Shown here: one piece after another, positions 48,600 to 57,394 of the stretch
Layout of the letters: each line of letters starts with the position of its first letter
Numbering within the stretch: the first letter of the stretch is position 1
Origin: Halogranum rubrum
Lineage (GTDB): Archaea > Halobacteriota > Halobacteria > Halobacteriales > Haloferacaceae
Assembly: GCF_900114455.1 (NCBI RefSeq)
Contig: NZ_FOTC01000005.1
Coordinates: 62,001 to 126,000 of the forward strand
DNA: 64,000 nt
Reading direction: 5' to 3'
The notes under the pieces: model-generated
Databases searched by the model: none
Told to the model about the DNA's origin: nothing
Seen by the model: the letters and a program-made list of their open reading frames with translations, nothing else
Made by a program: the position numbers and the translations under genes

Positions 48600-49778
48600 T
48601 CAGAACTTGTCTTGGACGATTTTGAGCGTCTCTTCGCGGTCGTCCCACGCGACGAAGATGGCGACTGAGGTGGCGCTCGTGATGACGTCGTGGAGGTTGA
48701 TTCCGGCCTCGGCCAGCGGCGTGACGATGTTCTGGAGTACGCCTGGTCGGTTCGGGAGTTCGCCACCCGTCACACGGACGACGGCGATTTCGTCGTCGAC
48801 GGTGACCGAGGAGAGCAGGTCGTCTTTGACGACTTCGCCGTGGAGGACGTTCTCGGCCTCTTCGGCGAGGTCGATGTCGACGTAGAAGGTGATAGAGTCC
48901 ATCCCGCTCGCGACGGCTTCGACGTTTATCTCCGACCCGCGGAGTGCCTGCGAGAGGTCCGCGAGGATACCCGGTCGGTTCCGAATCGCTCGCCCGGCGA
49001 CGGTGAGGCAGGCGAGTTTGTTCTCCTGCATGTCGATGAGGTTCGTGAACTTCCCCTCGATGCGAGTACCGCCGGTCAGGAGGTCACCGTGCTGGTAGTG
49101 GACGACGCGGACGTCGAGGGTGTCGTCCTTGTACGAGAGCGCAGAGGGTGCGACCACTTCCGCGCCGCGGAACGAGAGGTTTCGGAGTTCGTCGACGGTG
49201 ATACGCCCGACGTTTCGCGCGCCTTCGACGACGTGTGGGTCGCCGGTCATGACGCCTTCGACGTCGGTGACGATGACGACTTCGTCGGCGTCCATGTACT
49301 TGCCGAGCATCACGGCACTCGTGTCTGAGCCACCGCGGCCGAGCGTCGTCACTTCGCCTTCGAGATTCTGGGCGAGGAAGCCAGTGATGACGGGGACGAC
49401 CCCGTCGAGTTCTTCGGCCAACTTGGCGGCGCGCTTCGACGTCTCCTCAACGTCGACTTCGCCGAGGTCGTTGGTGATGACCGGCCACTGTTCACTACCG
49501 GGTTCGAGAAAGAGTGCGTTGACGCCCCGAGCAGAGAGGGCGGCCTTGAGCATCCGGACGCTCGTCCGTTCGCCCATACTGACGATTTCGGCGCGGTCGG
49601 AATCCGAGGCGTCGAACTTGATGTCGTCGAGCAGGTCGTCGGTCGTACTGCCCATCGCGCTCGCGACGACGGCGATCTCGTGGCCGTGTTCGACGGCAGC
49701 AGCGATAGAGTCGGCCGCGCGGTTGATTCGGTTCCCGCTTCCGAGAGACGTCCCGCCGAACTTCGCGACTACGCGCAT
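48600..49778 (-). CDS. lysC: Aspartate kinase
   Basis: 392 residues. KFGGTSLGSGNRI at the N-terminus binds ATP. RGGSDTSAVMLGKYMDAD and ITDVEGVMTGDP are kinase-domain signatures. Two ACT domains follow (about 255-392; RPGILADLSQAL and RPGVLQNIVTPLAEAG) and should bind an inhibitory amino acid. It phosphorylates aspartate, the first step toward threonine and methionine. metX and metY are 25 kb away, so the pathway is dispersed. Confidence 0.95.
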   Translation of the reverse strand: MRVVAKFGGTSLGSGNRINRAADSIAAAVEHGHEIAVVASAMGSTTDDLLDDIKFDASDSDRAEIVSMGERTSVRMLKAALSARGVNALFLEPGSEQWPVITNDLGEVDVEETSKRAAKLAEELDGVVPVITGFLAQNLEGEVTTLGRGGSDTSAVMLGKYMDADEVVIVTDVEGVMTGDPHVVEGARNVGRITVDELRNLSFRGAEVVAPSALSYKDDTLDVRVVHYQHGDLLTGGTRIEGKFTNLIDMQENKLACLTVAGRAIRNRPGILADLSQALRGSEINVEAVASGMDSITFYVDIDLAEEAENVLHGEVVKDDLLSSVTVDDEIAVVRVTGGELPNRPGVLQNIVTPLAEAGINLHDVITSATSVAIFVAWDDREETLKIVQDKF

Positions 49779-49961
49779 GCGACTCCCTCCAAGACGGTCG
49801 ACACTGCGGACTGGTGCGTAAACATGCGACAGCGTAGCGTGGGGAGCCGCATAACTGTGTCCACTTACTCAACGGTTGCCGATTGGACAGATAGTGACAC
49901 GGTCGTCGGGAGACCCTCGGTTCCCGTGGAGTTTTACGCCTGTTTCCCGTGGATATGGGAC

Positions 49962-50393
49962 ATGAGTAGCTTGCACGTCCGAGACGCCGTCGAGAGTGAC
50001 GCCGACGGGCTCGCCACGCTCGCAAACCTCCCGGCGGACGTCGTTCGCGACAGTATCCACGACCGAGCGGTCAGCGTCGCCGAGCGACCCCCCGAGGGCG
50101 AAGAAGCCGAGAACGGCAGAGACAGCGAGTTAGCGGGGTTCGTAAGTTTCGATGCCCGCGACGACGTCGTCCACGTCACCCAGTTCGGCGGGTCGCCGGA
50201 GGCCTGCGAGCGACTCCTCGAGGAACCGGTTCGGTTCGCCGAGAACGAAGGGATGGAGGTAGAGATAGTCGTCACCGCGAGCGACGACTCGATGCGAACT
50301 GCAGTGGAAGCGGTGGGGTTCGAAAAACGTGGAAGCGGGCCGATGTTCGAGGGTGAGCGGACGGTTCGATACCGTCTCTCGCCGGATACGTAA
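49962..50393 (+). CDS. GNAT-like acetyltransferase (haloarchaeal type)
   Basis: 143 residues from ATG 49962. LHVRDAVESDADGLATLANL is the usual GNAT opening, and the final MRTAVEAVGFEKRGSGPMFEGERTVRYRL (read in parts) matches the C-terminal strand-helix-strand pattern. The central acetyl-CoA loop is poorly preserved, so activity is uncertain. Divergent from aspartate kinase and convergent with the flavin oxidoreductase. Confidence 0.68.
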   Translation: MSSLHVRDAVESDADGLATLANLPADVVRDSIHDRAVSVAERPPEGEEAENGRDSELAGFVSFDARDDVVHVTQFGGSPEACERLLEEPVRFAENEGMEVEIVVTASDDSMRTAVEAVGFEKRGSGPMFEGERTVRYRLSPDT

Positions 50394-50403
50394 TCGACCG
50401 TCG

Positions 50404-51534
50404 TCAGTCGTCGAGCGACGCGACGTCGGCGTCCGGCACCTCGTGGTCGCCGATGGTCGCTTTCGGCAGGAGAATCTCTTCGAAGTCGAACGGGTCAGGG
50501 TCCTCGCCCGCGGCGACCTGCTTCGGCCAGTCGGGGTTCGAGAGTGCGCTCGTCCCGAGCGTCACGAGGTCCGACCCGGCCTCGATGGCCTGCCGGGCGG
50601 CGTCGGGGTCACCGAGTCCACCGTTGTCGACGACGGCCGTCCCGTCGCCGCTGTGCTCGACGGCGAGGTCCGCGAGCGTCGGTCCCGTGTCGCCGAAGGC
50701 GGGCGTCGTAGCGTCCGTCCCCGTCACGTGGATGTAGTCCGCACCGGCCTCCGAGAGCGCCGAGAAGATGACCTCGGCGTCGTCCTCCTCGCCGGGCCAG
50801 CGGTACTCGTCGTCGTTGACCTTCTCCTGCGAGACGCGGACGCCGACGACGAAACCGTCGGGAAGTTCCGCGTCGACGGCTTCCAGTACCTCGGCCGGGA
50901 AGCGCACGCGGTTCTCGACGTCGCCGCCGTACTCGTCGTCGCGCTGATTGGCGTCGGCCGCGAGGAACTCGTTCAAGAGATAGCCGTTGGCGGCGTGGAG
51001 TTCCACGCCGTCGAATCCGGCCTCCTCTGCGTTGCGTGCGGCCGCGACGAACGACTGCCGGATGCCGACGAGTTCCTTCGTCAGCAGTTCCCGCGGCGTC
51101 TCGAACTCACCCTCACCGCCGTAGAGTCCGGACTTCTCGCCGACCGGTTGGACGGCGGAGGGACCGACCGTCTCGTCGGCGTGCGGGTTCCCCTGCGAGA
51201 TGGCTCCCGCGTGCATCAGTTGGGCGAAGATAGGTGCGCCCGCCTCGTGGACGGCGTCGGTCACCTGCTGCCACGACTCGACGTGGTCCTCGGTGACGAG
51301 TCCGGGTTGGTTCAGATAGCCCTGACTGTACTCGTGGTCGGTGTAGACGCCCTCAGAGACGAGAAAGGAGAAGCCACCGCGGGCGAACTTGGCGTAGTAG
51401 CGCGCCATCTGTTCTGTGGCGCGTCCGTCGTCGGTCGCACTCGTTCGCGTCATCGGCGCGAGGCCGACGCGGTTGTCCAGCGACACATCGTCGAAGTCGA
51501 ACGACTCGAAGAGCACGTCGGATTCCTCTGACAT
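50404..51534 (-). CDS. NADH:flavin oxidoreductase (old yellow enzyme family)
   Basis: 376 residues from ATG 51534. FMN-binding TIM barrel: NRVGLAPMTRTSA, HAGAISQGNPH, GFDGVELHAANGYLLNEFL, NQRDDEYGGDVENR and a C-terminal VDNGGLGDPDAARQAIEAG with VTLGTSALSNP. Reduces activated alkenes with NAD(P)H in the cytosol; substrate unknown. No Fe-S C-terminal domain, so it is the short OYE form. Confidence 0.92.
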   Translation of the reverse strand: MSEESDVLFESFDFDDVSLDNRVGLAPMTRTSATDDGRATEQMARYYAKFARGGFSFLVSEGVYTDHEYSQGYLNQPGLVTEDHVESWQQVTDAVHEAGAPIFAQLMHAGAISQGNPHADETVGPSAVQPVGEKSGLYGGEGEFETPRELLTKELVGIRQSFVAAARNAEEAGFDGVELHAANGYLLNEFLAADANQRDDEYGGDVENRVRFPAEVLEAVDAELPDGFVVGVRVSQEKVNDDEYRWPGEEDDAEVIFSALSEAGADYIHVTGTDATTPAFGDTGPTLADLAVEHSGDGTAVVDNGGLGDPDAARQAIEAGSDLVTLGTSALSNPDWPKQVAAGEDPDPFDFEEILLPKATIGDHEVPDADVASLDD

Positions 51535-51856
51535 CGCTTGCACTTGGGACGGCACAGGGAAATACTGAATCCGGAGTTGCACGCCCCGCACACTGAACAT
51601 GTGGTAGCGTCCGCCAATCAGTCAGGGGACAGGCAGTAGGGAGCGTCGTCGCGGCGGTAGGCAGGCTTTCAGCTGTGCGGTACGGCGGTAATCCTGTTGT
51701 ACCGCGAGCGAGGCCGAAGGCCGAGCGAGCGGCCTTTTTGGCCCACGGGAAGACGCTTCGCGTCTTCCAAGCCTTCGCGGTGAAACCGCGAAGAGAGCTT
51801 TTTCGAGGAGTGGTGTGCGAGCGCAGCGAGCACACCCGACGAAGAAAAAGGTCGTT
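51535..51856. other. 322-bp intergenic region with hairpin string
   Basis: No gene is supported. The part near 51535-51690 holds the promoter side of the oxidoreductase and nothing else evident. The part 51700-51856 is packed with inverted repeats, listed separately. Short frames crossing it are Arg- or Ser-rich and look like noise. Confidence 0.6.
51712..51836. repeat. Tandem triloop hairpins downstream of the rubrerythrin gene
   Basis: Successive perfect inverted repeats: GGCC-GAA-GGCC (51712-51722), GGCC-TTTTT-GGCC (51731-51743), a 9-bp stem GGAAGACGC with loop TTC (51748-51768), a 9-bp stem CTTCGCGGT with loop GAA (51773-51793), and a 7-bp stem GGTGTGC/GCACACC (51812-51836). Short A/T runs lie between them. 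Likely a terminator array or a dispersed haloarchaeal intergenic repeat. Confidence 0.7.
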
Positions 51857-52477
51857 TCAGCAGACGTTCTTCGGCTTCACGCCCATCGATTCGAGCGTCT
51901 CGACGTAGTCGTCGTAGGCGGCTTCGACGACGGCGTCGGCAGCGGCCTTCGCCTCGTCCCACTGTTCGTCCGTCTTACAGGCTTTGTCGAGCGCATCGGC
52001 GACGGCGTCGAGGTGGTCGTCGTAGTCGTCACGGATGCCGCGGAACGTGTTGGCCGACGAGGGGTCGGCGTCGCCGACGAAGAAGCCGACCATCTGCTCG
52101 GCCGTCTTCTTCGTGACGAGCGTCCGTCCGGCGAGTGCGCCGAGTCGCGCCGGGAAGTCCGAGAACCCTTCGAGCGTCTCGTACATCGCCTGCGACGTGT
52201 CTGGGTTGCCTTCTTCGGAGCCGATGGCGTCGACGTGTGCCTCCTCGTCGTCGGCGACCTGCTGGAAGACGGGTGCGGCGTCCGGGTCGTCCTCGCTGTC
52301 GGCCCAGTCCGCGAAGAGACGAGCGGCCGTCGACGCCTCGTCGTGGGCGGCGGCGCGGACGTTCGGAGCGTTCATCTCGCCGCCCGTGAGCGCGTACAGT
52401 GATTTCGAGGAGCCGAGACGCGAGAGTGCGGTCTCGTGGTCGTCACGAAGCTGACCGACGAAGGTGTGTCCGTCCAT
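51857..52477 (-). CDS. Rubrerythrin/ferritin-like protein
   Basis: 206 residues, mostly helical. HDEASTAARLFADW and VADDEEAHVDAI carry Glu and ExxH-type residues that can bind a diiron site, and FPARLGALAGRTLVTKKTAEQ follows. No C-terminal rubredoxin domain. Possibly peroxide or iron handling; the metal ligands are incomplete by eye. A single Cys ends the protein (NVC). The hairpin string lies immediately downstream. Confidence 0.7.
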   Translation of the reverse strand: MDGHTFVGQLRDDHETALSRLGSSKSLYALTGGEMNAPNVRAAAHDEASTAARLFADWADSEDDPDAAPVFQQVADDEEAHVDAIGSEEGNPDTSQAMYETLEGFSDFPARLGALAGRTLVTKKTAEQMVGFFVGDADPSSANTFRGIRDDYDDHLDAVADALDKACKTDEQWDEAKAAADAVVEAAYDDYVETLESMGVKPKNVC

Positions 52478-52593
52478 ACGCCGCCGTACTCTCGCCGACG
52501 ATTTGTAAGCATCGGCAAGCGTCCGCGCGTGGACACCGAGACCGAGACACGGCGACGAGAACAGTTAGGAGTCTGGCACGAGAGGCCACGACT

Positions 52594-54099
52594 GTGACAC
52601 TCGCATCAGCCCTCCGCTCGGGAGTTCGACTGCCCGTCCAGTACGCCTGGACCGTCCTCCCGTTCTACCTGCTCGCAACCGGCAGCCTCGTCGTCGCGCG
52701 TGTTCCGCTCGTCGCGGGACTCGCCGCCGCCATCTCGCTGCTCCACGTGCAGGGTCGTCTCGAACCGTTCGTCCGCACACTCGACGGACTCCAACCCAAC
52801 CAACTCGACACCTCGGACCCGACGACGCTCCCATCCGGACTCGACGAAGCCGTCACTGGACTGGTGACACCGACGGTCGTCGGGATTCTCGGCGTCGCAC
52901 TCCTCGCGATGCTCGTCGTCTGGATCTTCACGCAGGCGGTTGCCTCCGCTGGAACGTTCTCGGCAGTCTACGCGGCACTCGACGGCCGCGACCCCTTGAC
53001 CGACGGGGTTCGAGGTATCGTTCGCCACTGGCGGGCGTTCGTCGGCCTAGCACTCCTCCGTCTCCTCGTCTTGCTCGTCGCCGTCGGCGTCGTCGCCGGT
53101 GGCGTCGCCGCGGGCCTCGCGGTGAGTGGTCCGCTCGGCGTCGTCGTGGGCGTCTCGGTCGGTCTCCTCGCTCTCGTCGGCCTCCTCGTCGTCTCGCTCG
53201 CGCTCTCGTTCGTCGGCCCTGCAGTCGTCGTCGACGACGTCGGAGTCGGCGGAAGCGTCCGCGGCAGTCTCGGGTTCATCCGCCGAAATCCAGTCACGTT
53301 CGTCCTCTTCTTCGCCATCTCTATCGGCGTCTCGCTCGCCGTCGGTACGGCCGCTGCGCTGGCTAACTTCGCGGGGGCCGGTCGACTCGTCGGCGTACTG
53401 ACCCCGCTCCTCGTCGCTCCCGCGCTCGGGGGGTTCCAAACGGCGCTCTACGCCGGGGTCGAACTCCCCGAACCTTCCGGACAGCACGACGAACGGTCAC
53501 GTCGCCGGCGACTCACCGGTGGCTTCGGTCGAGGATGGCGAGCGCTCCGGCAGTTCGTCGTCGGTCATCCCCTCTCAATCGTCGCCGCCGCCGTCGTCCT
53601 CACCGGCGGTATCGCGGCCGGGTGGATGCTCACCGCTCCGTACGGTGTGTCGATTCAACCACCTGAAGACGTCGCTGGTGTGTTCGGTACCGTCGCTATC
53701 GGCCCCTTCGTCAACATCGCGGCCAACAACTGGCTGGTCGCGACGGGCGGAAGTTACGGTGGACTCGCCTTCGGTGTCCCGCAAGTGTCCGAGTTGTTGT
53801 TCAACGGCGTGTTCATCGGCGCGCTAGCCGGTCTCTTCGACCGCGTCGGCTTCGTCGCGCTGGTCGCACCGCACGGCGTCATCGAACTCCCGGCGCTCGC
53901 CGTCTCGGGGGGACTCGGCTTCCACCTCGGACGTGTCGGACTCGACTGGTTCCGTGGCCGACTCGACGCGGCCGACGTGGGCGACGAACTCGGCCGAGCG
54001 TTCGAAGTGCTCGTCGGACTGGCACTCGTCTTCGTCGTCGCCGCATTCATCGAGGCGTTCCTGACGCCGCGAATCGCGGCGTTCGTCCTCGGCGGGTAG
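52594..54099 (+). CDS. Large membrane protein with SpoIIM-like C-terminus
   Basis: 501 residues from a GTG at 52594; no ATG is available before the first helix, and the 65 upstream codons are Arg-rich noise. About ten hydrophobic segments. Residues 1-320 resemble haloarchaeal membrane proteins with repeated Val/Gly helices. Residues about 325-500 (GHPLSIVAAAVVLTGGIAAGWML, APHGVIELPALAVSGGLGF read in parts) match stage II sporulation protein M. Function in archaea unknown. Confidence 0.82.
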   Translation: MTLASALRSGVRLPVQYAWTVLPFYLLATGSLVVARVPLVAGLAAAISLLHVQGRLEPFVRTLDGLQPNQLDTSDPTTLPSGLDEAVTGLVTPTVVGILGVALLAMLVVWIFTQAVASAGTFSAVYAALDGRDPLTDGVRGIVRHWRAFVGLALLRLLVLLVAVGVVAGGVAAGLAVSGPLGVVVGVSVGLLALVGLLVVSLALSFVGPAVVVDDVGVGGSVRGSLGFIRRNPVTFVLFFAISIGVSLAVGTAAALANFAGAGRLVGVLTPLLVAPALGGFQTALYAGVELPEPSGQHDERSRRRRLTGGFGRGWRALRQFVVGHPLSIVAAAVVLTGGIAAGWMLTAPYGVSIQPPEDVAGVFGTVAIGPFVNIAANNWLVATGGSYGGLAFGVPQVSELLFNGVFIGALAGLFDRVGFVALVAPHGVIELPALAVSGGLGFHLGRVGLDWFRGRLDAADVGDELGRAFEVLVGLALVFVVAAFIEAFLTPRIAAFVLGG

Positions 54100-54170
54100 G
54101 TGAAAGAAGGAAAGAATCGGTGAGAACCGGTGAGAGTCGACCGAATCGACTCAGTCGGCGAATTCGCCGG

Positions 54171-54206
54171 GTTCAGTGAGTTCAGCGAATTCAGCGAGTT
54201 CGGCTT
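54171..54206. repeat. 9-bp tandem repeat at the end of tssA
   Basis: Three near-identical units of the form GTTCAGYGA (54171-54179, 54180-54188, 54189-54197) and a diverged fourth run into the tssA stop codon at 54205-54207. They lie in the gap between convergent genes. Confidence 0.7.
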
Positions 54207-55059
54207 AGTTGCCTTTCTCGATGGGCGCCCCGACGAGGTTGCCCCACTCCGTCCACGACCCGTCGTAGTTGGTGACGTTGTCGTAGCCGAGCAGTTCGTG
54301 GAGTGCGAACCACGCAATCGAGGAGCGCTCGCCGATACGGCAGTAGGCGATGACGTCCTGGTCGTCGTTGACGCCTTCGGCCTCGTACATCTCACGCAGT
54401 TCGTCGGCCGACTTGAACGTGCCGTCGTCGGTGACCGTCGCGGCCCACGAGATGTTGCGCGCGCCGGGGACGTGACCGCCGCGCTGCGCCGTCTCCTGCA
54501 GACCCGGCGGTGCGAGAATCTCGCCGGAGTACTCCTCGGGCGAGCGAACGTCGACCAGCGGCAGGCCTTTGTCGATGGCCTTCTCGACGTCGTCGCGGTA
54601 GGCGCGGATGGACTCGAACGGACCGCGGGCGGTGTACTCGGTTTCCGAGAACTCCGGTGCCTCCTCCGTGAGCGGATAGTCGTTGTCGAGCCAGTAGTCG
54701 CGACCACCGTTCATCAGGCGGACGTCCTCGTGGCCGTAGTACTTGAACTGCCAGTAGGTGTAGGCGGCGAACCAGTTGGAGTTGTCGCCGTAGAGGACGA
54801 CGGTGTCGTCGTCGCTGATGCCGTGAGAACCGAGCAGTTCCTCGAAATCCTCCTGCGTCAGGATGTCACGAGTCGTCTGGTCCTGCAGCTGGGTCTCCCA
54901 GTTGAAGGCGATGGCCCCGGGGGCGTGGCCCTCGTCGTAGGCTTCGGTGTCGACGTCGACTTCGACCAGTCGATAGCTAGAGTCGTCGCTCTGGAATTCG
55001 TCGAGGTGGTCCTCCACCCAGTCCGCGGAGACGAGAACGTCTTTTGCGTAATCAGACAT
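54205..55059 (-). CDS. tssA: Two-domain thiosulfate sulfurtransferase (rhodanese), A
   Basis: 284 residues from ATG 55059. Inactive N-terminal rhodanese domain (about 1-135) and active C-terminal domain with Cys240 in AYCRIGERSS, close to the CRxGxT loop of thiosulfate sulfurtransferases. DVRSPEEYSGE and HVPGARNISW are CH2-box-like motifs. Transfers sulfane sulfur from thiosulfate or mercaptopyruvate. Transcribed head-to-head with tssB across 261 bp. Confidence 0.92.
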   Translation of the reverse strand: MSDYAKDVLVSADWVEDHLDEFQSDDSSYRLVEVDVDTEAYDEGHAPGAIAFNWETQLQDQTTRDILTQEDFEELLGSHGISDDDTVVLYGDNSNWFAAYTYWQFKYYGHEDVRLMNGGRDYWLDNDYPLTEEAPEFSETEYTARGPFESIRAYRDDVEKAIDKGLPLVDVRSPEEYSGEILAPPGLQETAQRGGHVPGARNISWAATVTDDGTFKSADELREMYEAEGVNDDQDVIAYCRIGERSSIAWFALHELLGYDNVTNYDGSWTEWGNLVGAPIEKGN

Positions 55060-55085
55060 TGCACCCCCATATACTCCACAAAGTC

Positions 55086-55093
55086 GTATAATA
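55086..55093 (-). promoter_or_regulatory. TATA box for tssA
   Basis: Minus-strand TATTATAC lies 27-34 bp before the tssA ATG at 55059; it fixes this start over a 42-codon longer reading. Confidence 0.65.
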
Positions 55094-55290
55094 CCACTAG
55101 CCAGGGCATAGTTCGCCTCTCCTACCGACTTGCGGAGATTGTTGCCGCGGACAGCTGGAGACGGAAGCGAGAGACGCAGACGCACCGTTCGTCCATAACT
55201 GCTGTGTAATGAGTGTCGACTACCGGCCGAGCTTTCGGACTAAATTGCCGCTATCTAGGTTCGCTGGCCGCTGGTGTCGAAGCCCGGAAC

Positions 55291-55296
55291 GATAAG
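55291..55296 (+). promoter_or_regulatory. TATA-like box for tssB
   Basis: GATAAG lies 25-30 bp before the tssB ATG at 55321. The 190 bp between the two sulfurtransferase promoters contain no gene. Confidence 0.5.
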
Positions 55297-55320
55297 ACGG
55301 TCCGGGGTCAACGCCCTCGC

Positions 55321-56157
55321 ATGTACGAGAATCTCGTCGTGTCGGCCGACTGGCTGGCCGACAATCTGGACGACGTTCGTGTCGTCGACGTGCGCGACGC
55401 GTGGGAGTTCGACGGTATCGGTCACGTACCGGGTGCGGTGAGCATCCCGTTCGACTCCTTCAGAAGCGACGTCGGCGACGAGGGGATGCTCCCCGGGACG
55501 GACGTCTGGACGGACCTCATGGACGAAGCCGGAATCGACGCCGACGACACACTCGTCGCCTACGACGACACTCACGGCGTCTTCGCCGCACGCTTCCTCG
55601 TCACCGCAGAACTCTACGGCCACCGCGACCTACACCTCCTGAACGGCGACTTCAGCGCGTGGAGCCGAGAACACGAAGTCGAACGCGACGCCGTCGACTA
55701 CCCCGAGAGCGACTACGAGGTACGCGACCCCGAGTCGTCACCACTCGTCGGCTACGACTACGTCCTCGACGCCGTCGAGCGCGTCGAAACAGGAGGGGAA
55801 GACGCAGAGACGGTCATCGTCGACACCCGTGAGGCGTGGGAGTACGAGGAGAGCCACGTCCCGGGTGCCGTCCAGTTGGACTGGATGGGACTGGTCGACG
55901 ACGGGAGTCGAGGTCTGAAGTCGGACGAGAAACTGGAGGAACTGCTCGCCGAACGAGGAATCACGCCCGAGAAAGAAGTCGTCCTTTACTGTAACACTGC
56001 CCGACGCATCAGCCACACCTACGTCGTGCTCCGACATCTGGGGTACGAGAACGTCGCGTTCTACGAGGGGAGCCTGACCGAGTGGGACGAACGCGGTGGA
56101 CCCGTCAAGACAGGCGAGACGGGCGAGACGGGCGAAACAAACGAGAGCGAGGAGTGA
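55321..56157 (+). CDS. tssB: Two-domain sulfurtransferase (rhodanese), B
   Basis: 278 residues. Paralogue of tssA with DVRDAWEFDGIGHVPGAV in the first domain and DTREAWEYEESHVPGAV in the second. Catalytic Cys224 lies in LYCNTARRISH, a loop different from that of tssA, so sulfur donor or acceptor may differ. The C-terminus ends in three TGE repeats encoded by a 9-bp tandem repeat. Confidence 0.91.
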   Translation: MYENLVVSADWLADNLDDVRVVDVRDAWEFDGIGHVPGAVSIPFDSFRSDVGDEGMLPGTDVWTDLMDEAGIDADDTLVAYDDTHGVFAARFLVTAELYGHRDLHLLNGDFSAWSREHEVERDAVDYPESDYEVRDPESSPLVGYDYVLDAVERVETGGEDAETVIVDTREAWEYEESHVPGAVQLDWMGLVDDGSRGLKSDEKLEELLAERGITPEKEVVLYCNTARRISHTYVVLRHLGYENVAFYEGSLTEWDERGGPVKTGETGETGETNESEE

Positions 56158-56221
56158 GGAGAAATCGGGTGTCGAGAGTCGGGTCCGTCGGCCGACGCGA
56201 GAGATTCAGTCGACGGATTCG

Positions 56222-56284
56222 GGCTACTCGGGCGAGTTAGGCGAGTTAGGCGAGTTAGGCGAGTTAGGCGATTCGGGCGACTCG
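56222..56284. repeat. 9-bp tandem repeat in the AI-2E permease C-terminus
   Basis: Seven units of 9 bp, with four identical copies of GGCGAGTTA at 56231-56266 and diverged flanking units. The permease stop codon lies inside the first unit. The minus strand encodes SPN/SPE tripeptides. Copy number changes would keep the frame. Confidence 0.85.
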
Positions 56285-57288
56285 AGCGTATCCATCCCGA
56301 CGACGTCGTCGCGTAACTCGGCGGCGAGGAGGTTCGCCAGTTCGATGACGAGCGCGACGACGAGCGGACCCGCGATGAATCCGATTGGGCCGAGACTCAA
56401 GAGGCCGCCGACGAACCCGACGAAGTAGAGACTCCCCGGAAGGTTCGCCGTCTCCTTGGCGAGTCGAGGACGGATGAGAATGTCCGGCAACCAGGCGATG
56501 AAGAGTCCACCCACGAAGAAGACGAGAAGGGCCTGTGTGACTTGCTCGGCGATGACGTGCCACCCCGCGAGGACGGCGAGTAGGACACTCGGGCCGACGA
56601 TGGGGATGAACTGTAGGACCGCAGAGATGGCAGCGAGCGTGAGCGGAAACTCGTATCCAAGCGCGAAGAAGACGGGCAGTGCGATGACGAACGTGCCGAG
56701 TGCCGTCGCCGCCTGCAGCACGTAGATGGCGAACAGCGTCTCGCGCGTCCGTCGGTTGAGCGCTTCGGCGACGTCGCGGTAGGTGGGCGGGACGAGCGCG
56801 AGCATCGCCGTTCGGGCGTCGCTCTGGTGGTGGAGGAGCGAGAAGACGAGCAGACCGAACAACGTGAACTTGACGAGCAAGACGGGAGCGGCCGTCGCTG
56901 CCACCCTCGCGAAGGTCCGACCGAGTCCGACGAAGAACGTCGACACCTCCTCGATGGTGACGGTGTACGTGAATCCGACCAGTTCGACGACGACTTCGTC
57001 GGGAAGCGACTCCAAGACGAGGAGGATACCTTCCAACCGTAAGACGAGAACGACGAAGAACGGTGCAGCGAGCGCGAGCGTCCCGAAGAAGGCGGCGAGT
57101 GTCGTCAGGAGGCTTGCCGTTCGAGGTGACAATCCGCGATGGGAGAGTTGCTGTCGGACGGGAATCAACAGATACGCGAGAGTAACGGAAAAGAAGACTG
57201 TCGAGAGTACGTCGGCGAGAAGCGCCGCTGCGAGGAGCGTGACGAAGACGAACAGTCCGCCGAGGACGTACTGTCGAGAGACGTTCAT
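56224..57288 (-). CDS. AI-2E-family transporter (PerM-like)
   Basis: 354 residues from ATG 57288. About eight hydrophobic segments and the family motif FIPIVGPSVLLA with GWHVIAEQ... ADQ-type helices before IAWLPDILIRPRLAK. Members export autoinducer-2, or act as Na+/H+ antiporters in halophiles; specificity cannot be read here. The C-terminus is a run of SPN/SPE repeats from the 9-bp repeat. Divergent from thiB. Confidence 0.88.
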   Translation of the reverse strand: MNVSRQYVLGGLFVFVTLLAAALLADVLSTVFFSVTLAYLLIPVRQQLSHRGLSPRTASLLTTLAAFFGTLALAAPFFVVLVLRLEGILLVLESLPDEVVVELVGFTYTVTIEEVSTFFVGLGRTFARVAATAAPVLLVKFTLFGLLVFSLLHHQSDARTAMLALVPPTYRDVAEALNRRTRETLFAIYVLQAATALGTFVIALPVFFALGYEFPLTLAAISAVLQFIPIVGPSVLLAVLAGWHVIAEQVTQALLVFFVGGLFIAWLPDILIRPRLAKETANLPGSLYFVGFVGGLLSLGPIGFIAGPLVVALVIELANLLAAELRDDVVGMDTLESPESPNSPNSPNSPNSPE

Positions 57289-57363
57289 ACTCGACCTGTG
57301 TGTGAGACGGACAAAACGGTTGTCCCGATTTCGACCGATGTGGCTTGAATAACAACCACGTCG

Positions 57364-57373
57364 CCTAAGTATG
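57364..57373 (+). promoter_or_regulatory. TATA-like box deciding the thiB start
   Basis: CCTAAGTATG lies 22-31 bp before the ATG at 57395. The alternative ATG at 57371 sits inside this box, so it is unlikely to be in the mRNA. Confidence 0.6.
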
Positions 57374-57394
57374 ACCCAGTTCAATTACCGAGTA

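Noticed and set aside
51669-51962. Short open frames across the hairpin region
   Set aside because: Their residues derive from the inverted repeats and from the antisense of the rubrerythrin-like gene; no start signals or conserved domain.
56222-56284. CRISPR-like direct repeats
   Set aside because: Units are 9 bp, contiguous and without spacers, and no cas genes are nearby.
57289-57394. TPP riboswitch before the thiamine transporter
   Set aside because: The gap is about 106 bp shared by divergent promoters, the mRNA appears leaderless, and no thi-box core was found.
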